Assembly: GCF_023283535.1 (NCBI RefSeq)
Contig: NZ_JAKILT010000004.1
Location: forward strand, 1 to 64,000
Length of the DNA stretch: 64,000 bases
DNA from: Shewanella sairae
GTDB taxonomy: Bacteria; Pseudomonadota; Gammaproteobacteria; Enterobacterales; Shewanellaceae
Direction: 5' to 3'
The translations under genes were made by a program, and so were the position numbers. Below the pieces are notes generated by a model. The model did no database searches and had not been told where the DNA came from. It saw only the letters and a list, made by a program, of their open reading frames with translations. How positions within the stretch are numbered: the stretch's first letter is position 1; every line of letters begins with the position of its first letter. Below are positions 8,396 to 17,164 of the stretch, piece after piece.

Positions 8396-9621
8396 TATAC
8401 GACCCTTACTGCCACTCGGTGACAGCCGTTAAATAAGTAACCTTTAGGGTTCCATTGTGGTTGAACCATTGGCTGAGAGTCGCCCTTGGTGTCTGTTGCG
8501 CGTGCCCAAATCTCATAGTAACCAGCTTGTGGCAACTTAAGGTCGACTTTCCACTGCTGCCAAGCTGTTGGGTTTACAGGCTTAGTGAGTGAAGCCTTTT
8601 GCCAAGTTGTACCGTAGTCGTAACTAACTTCAACTTTGGCTACATCGCGCATACCGGCCCATGCATGACCACTTACTGAAAGCGTTTTGCCCAACGCCAT
8701 TTCGCTACCTGTTTGTGGCGACGTGATTAACGACTTAACAATCATCTCTTCGATAATCTTAAAGTCTTTATTTGCGACTTTCTCACCAGGTGCAACTGGG
8801 AATTTAGGTACTTGGTAAGCAGGAGCTTCCATCTTCTTACCATCGTGTACGCGGTCACGAACGCCCATACCTGTGGCACATTTTTGTGAGACAGAGCCTG
8901 GACGACCACCGAATACGATACGCAGCGGGTAACCGTGCATGTATGGAATATCTTCGCCGTTCATGCCCCAGGCAATCATACCGTTTTCATTCATTGCAGC
9001 ATCGATTGGTACACCGCGTGAAATCGCCGCGCCTTTACCGCTGATATGCTTATCTGCACCGTAGTGAGCAGTGTAAACCGCGTCACTCTTCACGCCGCAG
9101 TCAGCCAGTACGTCTTTGATCAACACACCGGTCCATTCTGCGCAGAATACCGCAGTGTTACTCCACTGGTTACCCTTGGCATTTGGGTAGAAGTTTTCGC
9201 GGCTGTTACCGCCACATTCGAGCACTAACTGTTGAGTGTGGGTTTTGAATTTTTTCTTAAGTTCAGCAATGGTGTAGGTCTTTGGGGTTTCGATTGACTC
9301 ACCGTCAACGGTAAATTCCCAAGTATCTGGATCAATCTTGTCAAACTCCGGCATTTGTCCGTTCCAACGGATAAAGGCAACATCGGCCGGCGTCTTAACT
9401 GGAGCAAGTAAGTGCTCAGGAGGGAAGGCGTTAAGCGGGCTAGAGTTCAATACTTTGAAGTGGCTTGGTAAATCTTCAACATTCTTCCACTTAACAGCAG
9501 ATACGTCCATTGGCTCAATACCGGCTGGGCGGTTTGATGCAAAAGCCCAGTTTAGTGGCAGCATGGCTGTTACTGAGGTCGCCGCAGCGCCCTTTAAAAA
9601 ATTACGTCTATCGATAGCCAT
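8395..9621 (-). CDS. Sulfite oxidase-family molybdopterin enzyme (SorA/SoxC-like)
   Basis: A 408-aa periplasmic enzyme that probably oxidises sulfite to sulfate and passes electrons to cytochrome c. It carries a twin-arginine signal (DRRNFLKG), as expected for a protein folded with molybdenum cofactor before export. The Mo-ligating cysteine is Cys136 in LECGGNSR, followed by WTGVLIKDVL. The N-terminal Mo-binding domain spans about 75-270, and the C-terminal dimerisation domain (about 290-405) contains VSGHAWAGM. It overlaps its neighbours by one base on each side. SorA and SoxC cannot be separated by eye; no other sox gene is here, so a SorA-like role is favoured. Confidence 0.88.
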   Translation of the reverse strand: MAIDRRNFLKGAAATSVTAMLPLNWAFASNRPAGIEPMDVSAVKWKNVEDLPSHFKVLNSSPLNAFPPEHLLAPVKTPADVAFIRWNGQMPEFDKIDPDTWEFTVDGESIETPKTYTIAELKKKFKTHTQQLVLECGGNSRENFYPNAKGNQWSNTAVFCAEWTGVLIKDVLADCGVKSDAVYTAHYGADKHISGKGAAISRGVPIDAAMNENGMIAWGMNGEDIPYMHGYPLRIVFGGRPGSVSQKCATGMGVRDRVHDGKKMEAPAYQVPKFPVAPGEKVANKDFKIIEEMIVKSLITSPQTGSEMALGKTLSVSGHAWAGMRDVAKVEVSYDYGTTWQKASLTKPVNPTAWQQWKVDLKLPQAGYYEIWARATDTKGDSQPMVQPQWNPKGYLFNGCHRVAVRVV

Positions 9622-9941
9622 TAGTCTTGTTCCTTACCCGTATTGAAATATTCCGCCATTGCCTGCATCTGTTTTTCGGTTAACAGTTTGGCGACTTTAC
9701 TCATTGTCTTATCTTGGCGTGTGTCGGCTTTAAAGTTTTTTAGTTGTACAACCATGTATGCTGCATTCTGTCCCTTTAGATTAGGGATTGAATCGAATTC
9801 ATTACTACCGTCGACTCCATGACATGCGATACACATGTTGAGCAACCTCTGATAGTCCTCTGCAACTGCCTGGCTACTGAAGCCAACCAATGATGCAGAT
9901 ATCACTATTAGCGCTGCTATTTTATTTTTTAATACACTCAT
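9621..9941 (-). CDS. Periplasmic monoheme cytochrome c
   Basis: First gene of the sulfite dehydrogenase operon, 106 aa. A signal peptide ends near residue 27 (SQAVA), followed by one haem site CIACH and the c553-like block PNLKGQNAAYMVVQLKNFK, with a probable axial Met in DKTMSKVA. It is a paralogue of the last gene of the operon: both share the IPNLKGQ/YPNIKGQ block. Its stop overlaps the start of the molybdoenzyme. The likely role is electron shuttle; having two similar carriers flank one enzyme is notable. Confidence 0.87.
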   Translation of the reverse strand: MSVLKNKIAALIVISASLVGFSSQAVAEDYQRLLNMCIACHGVDGSNEFDSIPNLKGQNAAYMVVQLKNFKADTRQDKTMSKVAKLLTEKQMQAMAEYFNTGKEQD

Positions 9942-10628
9942 TACGTGCCCTTATCGGGATTAAGTTGTTTACAGTAGGTTAAGAGGCTTCAATTTAGCCC
10001 GCTTTCCCTTTTTGCAGATAACTCCATGGCGTCTGCGCCAAGTTACGACCTTGCAACGTTTTCCTTCCAACGCTATCGAGAACTTGTTTTCGTTTTATAG
10101 TAAATGAAAGCGCCTGAGTTCGTGAAACTACCTAAAAGTGTGACGATAAGCCTGTAAAAAAATCTAAAAAGTTGTGAAAATGCCGCAAAATTAGACGTTG
10201 TGTTGGTTTTTAGTGCAAGTGATAGCTTAGGAACTATCGATGTGGTTTTGTTTTATGATTGTTGCTGTTTTATTGTGCGTCAGTTTTGTATTTGCTATTG
10301 GCTGTTTTGTTGAACATGTGTCGAGGTTATTTTGAGCTAATGAGAGGTTTTTTCTTGGGGTTTATGAGGCATCTTGATGGCTAGGTAAGGCATAGTTTGT
10401 TGATAAAATTAGCAGTTCCCTAAAAGGTAACACCACTATAGATATCCAATAGCGGTGATTAACGTCGCTTGTTAAATATGATGATTAAAAATGAATAGCT
10501 GTTGTCTGTACTTAATATTGGTCGACTTTATATAGACTCAACAACGAGTAACTATTTTGTTGTCTATGTGGCTTAAATTGAAATATATGGGCGCTTCTGA
10601 ATCGATTAAATGGCGAGTGTAAAAGTTA
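9942..10628. other. 687-bp gap upstream of the sulfite dehydrogenase operon
   Basis: AT-rich DNA that must hold the promoter of the minus-strand cytochrome operon. Apart from a possible 31-codon hydrophobic frame (listed separately) I found no gene, terminator or clear operator. Confidence 0.4.
10240..10335 (+). CDS. Candidate 31-aa single-span membrane microprotein
   Basis: An ATG is preceded 6 nt upstream by TAGGAA and encodes 31 residues, almost all hydrophobic from residue 2 to 24 (MWFCFMIVAVLLCVSFVFAI...), then HVSRLF. It has the size and pattern of one-pass membrane microproteins. T-rich DNA also gives such frames by chance, and no promoter is evident, so support is weak. Confidence 0.2.
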   Translation: MWFCFMIVAVLLCVSFVFAIGCFVEHVSRLF

Positions 10629-12338
10629 TTACACCTGACCTGAACGGATCTCTTTTTGTAGTGACATCCAGTTTATGACGCCAACAATATTGTTGCTGGT
10701 TTCTTGGTAGATATACACTTCACCACGGCGCTCTTTGGCTAAAATGGCATACACCTCGTTAAGTGTTGAGGTGTCAGCTAGTCCTTTTATTGGGTGGCGG
10801 GTAAGTGTGGTATCTTCATCTCTCACTTGCAGTTCAAGTTGAAGCATCTCCACATCACCCGCTGTATTGCGTACTAGCACCGAGCGCCCCTCTGCGCGTT
10901 TTAGCACCTCTAACAGCAATTCATCATTGTCATTTACTATGACAAAACGCTTATCCATTAAATGGCGCACACCGACTTTTTGTAATCCAAGGTTAACCGG
11001 AGCCACTTTATAGCCAAGCCCCATAATCTCTAATTGTTTAAAGAAGATTGATTTTGTTTGGAACCCTTGGTGTGCAATAAGAAATGCAGGGATCACCACG
11101 AACATCGAGGGCAGGATAATAGATGCGTTATTGGTGAGCTCAATCAGCGCGACTAGGGCGGCTAAGGGAGCGCTTAAACACACCCCCATCATGCCCGTCA
11201 TACCGATAATGGTATATAAACCAATATAGGGCGCAATACTTGGGAACATAAGTGCACTGACTAGGGCTAATATTGTGCCTAGCAATGCCCCAATACCATA
11301 AAGTGGACCGATTAATCCGCCAGGAATGCCTAAGCCTATGGCGGCAATTGTTGCGATGACTTTACCTACCAATATGGCACATAAAAATAAGATACTCGGG
11401 TGTTGGTTAATCGTTTCGGCAATGGCAAGTTCGCCACTGCCAATAGCTTGAGGTAAGACTAAGCCCACAAGAGTAGTGATGGCCCCTGCTAGCAGTAAGC
11501 GGTTAATCAAGGGCCATTTTTGGCCCATTGCGGTTATTTTCAATAAGCTAGTATTAAAAAATGCAGCGATACAGCCAAGTACCACACCAAATATAGCCAA
11601 TAGAGGATACTGGCTAAGGGGAATGACTTCAGCGCCGATCTGCTCAAATTCGTGAACATCGCCAAATACCATTTGGCTGGTGAGTGCTCCGCAAATAGCC
11701 GATAGTATAATAGGGAAGAAATAGTGGATTTTGTATTCACGTAAAACCACTTCAAACACAAAGATCACAGCCGCAAGTGGTGCGTTAAAAATCGCAGCAA
11801 TCCCCGCAGCAATACCACTGGCACACATCACTCTAACGCTGTTGTCTGGCAGTTTAAATTTTTCAGCTAACACACTGGCGCTTACTGCGCCCAAATGAAT
11901 CGCGGGTCCTTCACGGCCAACAGAGAAATTAGTCGCTAAAGCAAACAATGCTTGAAAAAACTGCCCCGGTGCAGACTGCAGCGGAATTTTGCCGTAATGT
12001 AATTTTACGCGATGGATTACATAGGCGATCCCCATGCGTTTATAACGCTGAGATCCCAGTTTTGCGACGCCCCAGATTAAAAAGGCACCTAAAAGCGGTA
12101 ATAATACTCGCCAGTCATCAATGATATCCGTAAAATTCAGTGCTTGGGTTTTGGTGAAAGTGTCGCACCAAGCGAGCAGTAATTTAAAAAGTACAATGAC
12201 ACTAGATGCAAACAAAGCAAATAGTAAAGCGAGCAGGCATAACTGAACACTGACTTTAGATTGCGACAGCGTATCTTTAAGTTCAGTGTTGAGATACTTT
12301 TGAAATTGCGCTCGTTTTTTTACCAATGTTTGATGCAC
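10629..12338 (-). CDS. CLC-family anion channel/transporter with C-terminal CBS region
   Basis: An inner-membrane CLC protein of about 569 aa. The gating motif GREGPAIHLG is present, as is GIPGGLIGP, the equivalent of GIFAP. After the membrane domain a CBS-like pair (about 450-570: MDKRFVIVNDNDELLLEVL, then EVYAILAKERRGEVYIY) may bind nucleotides. The usual first selectivity motif GSGIP is replaced by RMGIA, so Met stands where the anion-binding serine is expected. The usual C-terminal tyrosine appears to be Phe in KSIFFKQ. I use the GTG at 12336-12338, which has GGAAG 5 nt upstream, not the TTG 12 nt earlier. Ion selectivity is uncertain. Confidence 0.88.
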   Translation of the reverse strand: MHQTLVKKRAQFQKYLNTELKDTLSQSKVSVQLCLLALLFALFASSVIVLFKLLLAWCDTFTKTQALNFTDIIDDWRVLLPLLGAFLIWGVAKLGSQRYKRMGIAYVIHRVKLHYGKIPLQSAPGQFFQALFALATNFSVGREGPAIHLGAVSASVLAEKFKLPDNSVRVMCASGIAAGIAAIFNAPLAAVIFVFEVVLREYKIHYFFPIILSAICGALTSQMVFGDVHEFEQIGAEVIPLSQYPLLAIFGVVLGCIAAFFNTSLLKITAMGQKWPLINRLLLAGAITTLVGLVLPQAIGSGELAIAETINQHPSILFLCAILVGKVIATIAAIGLGIPGGLIGPLYGIGALLGTILALVSALMFPSIAPYIGLYTIIGMTGMMGVCLSAPLAALVALIELTNNASIILPSMFVVIPAFLIAHQGFQTKSIFFKQLEIMGLGYKVAPVNLGLQKVGVRHLMDKRFVIVNDNDELLLEVLKRAEGRSVLVRNTAGDVEMLQLELQVRDEDTTLTRHPIKGLADTSTLNEVYAILAKERRGEVYIYQETSNNIVGVINWMSLQKEIRSGQV

Positions 12339-12409
12339 AGAGACTTCCAAAATGTGTGTTTATCACATTAATTTCGAATGTGAGATTTTTATTAAGGGGC
12401 TGTTACTTA

Positions 12410-13213
12410 ATGCCAAATTATCATCGTTGGATCGATCGCATGCAAGTGGTTGAACGACAAATTAGGCCTTCGAGTGTTTATTTATTGCTTTTAGTTATTA
12501 TTGCCTTTGTTTTAGGCGCACTCTGTTACGATTATGCCAAGTTACATTATTTGCCAAAAGCGGCAGTAAAAATCGATAACTCAGCAGAATATGTAAAGCA
12601 GCTACATACACAGGCGCAAACTCTGGCTGCACGTAATATTGAGCTGGCAGTCGAGCGAGAAGCCAATGACAATATGCAGCTGATGTTTGGTGAGCAAAGC
12701 GCTAAGCAAAAAGAGTTAGAGCGAGAGTTGGCTTTCTACCGCAGTGTGATGGCGCCAGAAAATAGTGCAGATGGTGTGGCGATTAATGGATTGGAGTTAA
12801 CCCCAAGTATTGAACCACGCCAGTATCGTATAAAGTTGGTGCTTACCCAATTAGAGAAACGTAAACGCTCTTTGTCGGGTCGCAGTGAAATAACGTTAGA
12901 AGGTTTACAACAGGGAAAAACCGTTAGCTTAAAGCTAAGCGATTTAACGGAAGACTCATTTAAATTCCAATTTAGGTACTTTCAGATTTTAGAAGGTGAA
13001 TTTACATTGCCTGACGGCTTTAGCTTGTCTAGAGTGAAGGCAAAAGTGATTGTGCCAGCGAGTCGCTGGACTAAAGGTTCACAAACTGAACAGGAATACA
13101 GTGCACAAGATTTACTTGTGGATGAAAAAGAGCAGGGCATATTACTTGAACAAAACACTCAGGTATTAGATAATTCTGCACAGCAAACTGATGTAAGAGG
13201 TAGTAATGACTGA
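12410..13213 (+). CDS. Membrane-anchored coiled-coil protein (DUF6776-like)
   Basis: A 267-aa protein of unknown function. It has a short cytoplasmic N-terminus, one membrane span (about residues 20-42, [21 protein letters not shown]), a probable coiled coil (about 65-115, rich in Gln, Glu and Ala) and a beta-rich C-terminal domain, presumably periplasmic. The start is the ATG at 12410 with AAGGGG 10 nt upstream; a longer frame from 12326 would run through the divergent CLC promoter. Its stop overlaps the erpA start, so the two are coupled. This arrangement beside erpA is, from memory, conserved in Shewanella. Confidence 0.75.
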   Translation: MPNYHRWIDRMQVVERQIRPSSVYLLLLVIIAFVLGALCYDYAKLHYLPKAAVKIDNSAEYVKQLHTQAQTLAARNIELAVEREANDNMQLMFGEQSAKQKELERELAFYRSVMAPENSADGVAINGLELTPSIEPRQYRIKLVLTQLEKRKRSLSGRSEITLEGLQQGKTVSLKLSDLTEDSFKFQFRYFQILEGEFTLPDGFSLSRVKAKVIVPASRWTKGSQTEQEYSAQDLLVDEKEQGILLEQNTQVLDNSAQQTDVRGSND

Positions 13214-13556
13214 ACAAGCTGACGATGCTTTGCCAATTCGCTTTACTGATGCGGCGGCTTCAAAAGTAAAAACCTTGCTCGAAGAGGAAGAAAACGACGC
13301 ACTTAAGCTACGTGTATACGTAACAGGTGGCGGTTGCTCAGGTTTCCAGTATGGCTTTACGTTCGATGAGAAAGTAAACGAAGGCGATTTCACTGTTGAG
13401 AAGCAAGGTGTTCAGTTGGTCGTTGATCCAATGAGCCTGCAGTACCTTGTTGGCGGTGAAGTGGATTATACATCTGGACTTGAAGGTTCGCGCTTCTTCG
13501 TTAAAAATCCTAACGCAACAACAACATGTGGTTGTGGTGCTAGTTTCTCTGTGTAA
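13206..13556 (+). CDS. erpA: Iron-sulfur cluster insertion protein ErpA
   Basis: An A-type Fe-S carrier (116 aa) that delivers clusters to apo-enzymes such as IspG/IspH. The three conserved cysteines are present: Cys44 in [10 protein letters not shown], and Cys108 and Cys110 in TTCGCGASF. The gene starts inside the last codons of the upstream coiled-coil gene (8-bp overlap), which suggests translational coupling. It ends at a strong bidirectional terminator. Confidence 0.96.
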   Translation: MTEQADDALPIRFTDAAASKVKTLLEEEENDALKLRVYVTGGGCSGFQYGFTFDEKVNEGDFTVEKQGVQLVVDPMSLQYLVGGEVDYTSGLEGSRFFVKNPNATTTCGCGASFSV

Positions 13557-13584
13557 TCAGTAATGATTTTATAGAGCTTGTACT

Positions 13585-13612
13585 AAAAAAGCCGTCTTAT
13601 GACGGCTTTTTT
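13585..13612. terminator. Bidirectional terminator after erpA
   Basis: A perfect 12-bp stem AAAAAAGCCGTC / GACGGCTTTTTT with a TTAT loop. It lies between erpA (plus) and a convergent minus-strand gene. Confidence 0.92.
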
Positions 13613-13637
13613 GTGCAACAAACTCAGGAATCGATGT

Positions 13638-14138
13638 TTAACGCATAATATTCAGGTTTAGTGCTCTGCTGAAGTAGCGGCTGACTTTAGGCGTAAACGC
13701 AATCCAAACTTGTACAAATGACAAGATGATAAGTACAGCAAACACTAACCAATCAGGCAACTGCATGCTAAAGCTGCCAATACCATAGCTAGATGGCTCT
13801 GAAGGTACCATGTTGTCTGGATCATGCAGCATTATAGGAAGTGCACTGGCTATGGCTAATTGCAGCGAGGTATACACCCTTAGCATAATCAAGCCTGCTT
13901 TTTGTTTGCCTATAATAGCGAGCACCATAAACAGGGTTAAGATACAAAATAGCACGCCTTGTTTGGCCATTAAGCCACTGATAGAGATCACCACTAAAAA
14001 TACCAGCAAGGCGATAAGGCGCTTGGGCATGTTGATTTTTTCAGCTTGGGGGTTAGCGGTGCTATTGGTAGCTTTAGTATCGTGCGAGGTTTTGCTAGCT
14101 TCAGACTTAGCGGGAACTACAGGTTTTTCACTATCCAC
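13638..14138 (-). CDS. Membrane protein of unknown function
   Basis: A 166-aa protein I do not recognise. A polar, lysine- and threonine-rich N-terminus (about residues 1-38) is followed by three or four hydrophobic segments (about 40-58, 60-78, 88-103, 130-148). It starts at GTG (14136-14138) with AGAG upstream. It follows the DUF2750 gene on the same strand but is separated from it by a hairpin, so it may be a separate unit. No catalytic motif is visible. Confidence 0.65.
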   Translation of the reverse strand: MDSEKPVVPAKSEASKTSHDTKATNSTANPQAEKINMPKRLIALLVFLVVISISGLMAKQGVLFCILTLFMVLAIIGKQKAGLIMLRVYTSLQLAIASALPIMLHDPDNMVPSEPSSYGIGSFSMQLPDWLVFAVLIILSFVQVWIAFTPKVSRYFSRALNLNIMR

Positions 14139-14182
14139 TTTTTGATTCTCTTTATAGTTTTATTAGCAGATAAAAAGACCAA

Positions 14183-14209
14183 GATGGCAAGCTAACGTTG
14201 CTTGCCATC
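14183..14209 (-). terminator. Probable terminator of the DUF2750 gene
   Basis: A perfect 10-bp stem GATGGCAAGC / GCTTGCCATC with a 7-nt loop, followed on the minus strand by TTGGTCTTTTTATC. It lies 15 nt past the stop codon. The T tract is delayed, so termination may be partial. Confidence 0.6.
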
Positions 14210-14223
14210 AAAGTGCTTAATGA

Positions 14224-14604
14224 TTAGTGACGCTTTTTAGGCGCTAGACGCTCTTCTAGCTCATAAGGAGGAATAACCACACCTAGATCTTCTTGTACTG
14301 GGAAAACAGCAACGAATAAGTCGTCATCTTGCATACCAGGCACCCAACGCTCTAGCCACTCGTCAACAGGAATTGATAACGTTTGGCAATCTGCCCAATC
14401 ATCAACGGCCCAAGACGCTGCAGCTTCTTCAGTCGGCCACATAGGAATACAATCTTCCTCTTCAGTCGTTAGCATTACACAACCATCTAAATCTTGTAGT
14501 GACCAAAGTGTTTGGTGTTCTTTCACTTGTTCTACAAGGTAGTCGTAGCGAGCTTCTGGCGTCATTTCAGTAAGTTGCTTAAGGCTTTTGCTTTTGTTGC
14601 TCAT
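14224..14604 (-). CDS. DUF2750 domain protein
   Basis: A 126-aa soluble acidic protein that matches the DUF2750 pattern: an N-terminal helical segment (YDYLVEQVKEHQTLWSL), a beta segment with CIPMWPTEEAAASWA, then a short strand (DLFVAVFPVQEDLGVVI) and a basic tail. The function of the family is unknown. It has a normal ATG start and its own terminator. Similar proteins sit in small stand-alone operons in many gammaproteobacteria. Confidence 0.82.
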   Translation of the reverse strand: MSNKSKSLKQLTEMTPEARYDYLVEQVKEHQTLWSLQDLDGCVMLTTEEEDCIPMWPTEEAAASWAVDDWADCQTLSIPVDEWLERWVPGMQDDDLFVAVFPVQEDLGVVIPPYELEERLAPKKRH

Positions 14605-14693
14605 GGTTTACATCTCTTAATATTAAATGAGGCGAGCCTTGAAACAAGGAAAGCGCGCCGATTGAGACGGATAATAACATCTAGCTGACTATT

Positions 14694-14726
14694 GAAAAAG
14701 AAAACAGAGCTTAATTCAGCTCTGTT
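14694..14726 (-). terminator. Terminator of aqpZ
   Basis: An 8-bp stem (AACAGAGC at 14703-14710, GCTCTGTT at 14719-14726) is followed on the minus strand by a T-rich tract TTTTCTTTTTC. It lies 14 nt past the aqpZ stop codon. Confidence 0.75.
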
Positions 14727-14740
14727 ATTTTTATTACAGC

Positions 14741-15436
14741 TTATTCTTTGGCGTCAAACAGTTTATAAATGCCACCGGCAATAATTGCACCTACGATGGG
14801 GGCGACCCAAAATAACCACAATTGCGATGTCGCCCAGTCTCCAACGAACAATGCTGGGCCTGTACTGCGGGCGGGGTTAACCGATGTATTGGTTACTGGA
14901 ATACTGATAAGGTGGATAAGCGTTAAACCAAAGCCAATAGCGATAGGAGCAAAACCTTTTGGTGCGCGGGAGTCTGTTGCGCCAAGAATGATAATTAAGA
15001 AAAACAGGGTCATGACTATTTCACAAATAAGCGCGGCGGTTAAGCTGTAACCACCTGGCGAATGCTCGCCGTAACCATTAGAGGCAAAGCCTGCTGATAA
15101 GCTAAAGCCATCTTGTCCGGAAGCGATTAGGTATAAAATGCCGGCGCCAGCAATACCCCCCGCGACTTGAGCAATAATGTAGGGCAGTAACTCAGATGCA
15201 GGGAAGCGACCACCGGCCCACAAACCGATTGAAACCGCAGGGTTGAGATGGCAGCCTGAAATATGCCCTATAGCAAACGCCATTGTCAGCACCGTCAAAC
15301 CAAATGCCAAAGCCACTCCTAGTAAGCCAATGCCAACCTCAGGGAAAGCTGCAGCCAACACCGCACTACCACAACCACCTAATACCAGCCAAAGTGTACC
15401 GATAAACTCGGCAGTCATTTTTTGCGTCATATTCAT
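14741..15436 (-). CDS. aqpZ: Aquaporin Z
   Basis: An inner-membrane water channel of 231 aa with six spans. Both pore motifs are intact: NPA at 65-67 and NPA at 187-189, the second followed by Arg190 of the selectivity filter; His175 fits the narrow water-selective filter rather than a glycerol facilitator. It is a single-gene unit with its own terminator. The 170-bp upstream gap to the phosphatase gene contains no clear operator. Confidence 0.95.
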   Translation of the reverse strand: MNMTQKMTAEFIGTLWLVLGGCGSAVLAAAFPEVGIGLLGVALAFGLTVLTMAFAIGHISGCHLNPAVSIGLWAGGRFPASELLPYIIAQVAGGIAGAGILYLIASGQDGFSLSAGFASNGYGEHSPGGYSLTAALICEIVMTLFFLIIILGATDSRAPKGFAPIAIGFGLTLIHLISIPVTNTSVNPARSTGPALFVGDWATSQLWLFWVAPIVGAIIAGGIYKLFDAKE

Positions 15437-15604
15437 ATAACAGTTCCTTGTGCTTTAAGTTGGCGAAACACCTTTGTAGTGCGCCAATTTTAAAATAAGA
15501 CATTGTTACTTCATGTTTAGCGATCTAAGTCTTCAGCTAAATATATGCTAAATTCAATGAATTGCTAAATAAGTGGCTATTTAATGAGCTGATTGTTTCA
15601 ATCG

Positions 15605-17074
15605 TTAGGGCAATAAGTATTTTAGTGATTGATTATCTTCTTTTTGAAAAGTGTTTAATGAGGTAAGGGCTTTGTAACGCTCATCCTGGACCATTTGGAT
15701 TAATGTCGCTGCTATTTCGGTATTGTCTTTATGTCCTCTGAAGTACAACGCGCCTTTACCATAGGCATATACGGGAACGTCAATAGCGTCATGACCACTG
15801 GTTGTCCAGCCGGTATAGGTTAATTTATCAATGGCTTGTTTCAGATCGCCAGTGAGCAGTTTCTCGGCTTTATGTTGCGACAAGCGAGAATTGAGTTTCC
15901 AACGTAAGCTATCGAGCTTTTTATCTTCTATATCGATATTGATATGCGGGTTTAAAAAGGAGCGAAATGCGCTTAAGTCGTTTAGTACTTCTGGTTTTTC
16001 AATAATCAGTTTGGCAATGCTGCTGGGTAAACTATGCACTTGATGCAAAAGTTGACCTTGCCATTGATAAGTACCATCTCGGCCAAGAGTGAGTCCACCA
16101 GTAGAATGATCTGCTGTGGCGATTAATAAGGTGTCTGGGTGGGCATCAACATAACGCTTGGCGAGTTCTAGGGTTTTGGCAAAGTCGTGCATTTCGGTCA
16201 TGGCACAGGTGATATCGTTACTATGACCGCACCAGTCGATTTGGCTGCCCTCAATCATAATAATAAACGGTGTATCGTCAGTGCTTAATAGCGCTAATGC
16301 TTTAGTCGTCATTGTCGCTAGGCGCAAAGGATCGTCGCTTTCTATGGCATAAGGTAGCCCTTTAGGGGCAAATAGCCCAAGAGCGGGTAAACTATCAAGG
16401 TTATTTAGCTCGCTTAACTTGCTGATATATTGGTAACCCAAGTCTTGGAAGTCTTGGGTTAAGTTCCTATCTTCTCGCACAAAATATTGCGTACCTCCAC
16501 CTAACATTAGATCTGCAACAGGGCGTTTTTGTATTAGGTTAGTTAAATAACTATCTGCTATTTGGTCGTAGTTACGGCGGCTTTCATTGTGAGCTAAAAA
16601 GCTTGCCGGTGTAGCGTGATTAATTTGCGAAGTCACCACAACTGCGGTGTTTTTGCCTTGGGCTTTAGCGATCTCAAACATGGTTGGAAATGGGCCATGT
16701 TGATGATCGACGGCAATAGCGCCATTATAGGTTTTATAGCTGGTGGCGAGTGCAGTTGCGGCTGCAGCTGAATCAGTGACATAAGTATCGTCATCAGGGT
16801 AAGTGCTCGACATTCCAACCAATAGTTGATCAAAGATAGTTTTCTCAACTCTGTTGGTTTGTGGGTTATCACTGTAATAGCGGTACGCTGTAGTGTAGGC
16901 AGGGCCCATACCGTCACCAATTAGGTAGATTATATTTTTAGGTAGATACTCTGCGGCAATGACGGGGACAAAAGGGGCTTTGTTATCCGCCGCTGCGACC
17001 GTTGTGTATAGGGCGGTACTTATGAGGCTCGAGCATATTGCGGTCAATCGTATTGTTGAAAGTAAATTCGCCAT
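15605..17074 (-). CDS. Alkaline phosphatase, PhoA-like
   Basis: A secreted metal-dependent phosphomonoesterase of 489 aa. A signal peptide (to about residue 29, VAAA) precedes the catalytic fold. Asp54 in IGDGMG and Ser102 in VTDSAAAATALA are the expected metal ligand and nucleophile, and metal sites are seen in EGSQIDWCGHSND, ATADHSTGG and the later SGHDAIDVPVYAYG. I start at the ATG at 17072-17074, with AAGGA about 10 nt upstream, rather than an in-frame TTG at 17110. It follows the S9 peptidase gene on the same strand after 90 bp that contain an inverted repeat. It may belong to a nutrient-scavenging unit with it. Confidence 0.92.
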   Translation of the reverse strand: MANLLSTIRLTAICSSLISTALYTTVAAADNKAPFVPVIAAEYLPKNIIYLIGDGMGPAYTTAYRYYSDNPQTNRVEKTIFDQLLVGMSSTYPDDDTYVTDSAAAATALATSYKTYNGAIAVDHQHGPFPTMFEIAKAQGKNTAVVVTSQINHATPASFLAHNESRRNYDQIADSYLTNLIQKRPVADLMLGGGTQYFVREDRNLTQDFQDLGYQYISKLSELNNLDSLPALGLFAPKGLPYAIESDDPLRLATMTTKALALLSTDDTPFIIMIEGSQIDWCGHSNDITCAMTEMHDFAKTLELAKRYVDAHPDTLLIATADHSTGGLTLGRDGTYQWQGQLLHQVHSLPSSIAKLIIEKPEVLNDLSAFRSFLNPHINIDIEDKKLDSLRWKLNSRLSQHKAEKLLTGDLKQAIDKLTYTGWTTSGHDAIDVPVYAYGKGALYFRGHKDNTEIAATLIQMVQDERYKALTSLNTFQKEDNQSLKYLLP

Positions 17075-17098
17075 ATTCTGACTATCCTTTTTATTCGC

Positions 17099-17134
17099 AG
17101 TGACAGACAAGACTGCTTAGCCATGTCTGTCACT
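17099..17134. promoter_or_regulatory. 11-bp inverted repeat upstream of the phosphatase gene
   Basis: AGTGACAGACA at 17099-17109 and TGTCTGTCACT at 17124-17134 form a perfect inverted repeat with a 14-nt spacer, 25 nt upstream of the phosphatase ATG and 31 nt past the peptidase stop. It has no T tract. It could be an operator, or a partial terminator or processing hairpin. CTGTCAC arms resemble half of a Pho box, but Pho boxes are direct, not inverted. Confidence 0.5.
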
Positions 17135-17164
17135 GTGTTAGCAATGGTTAGGCTTTAACTGCAA

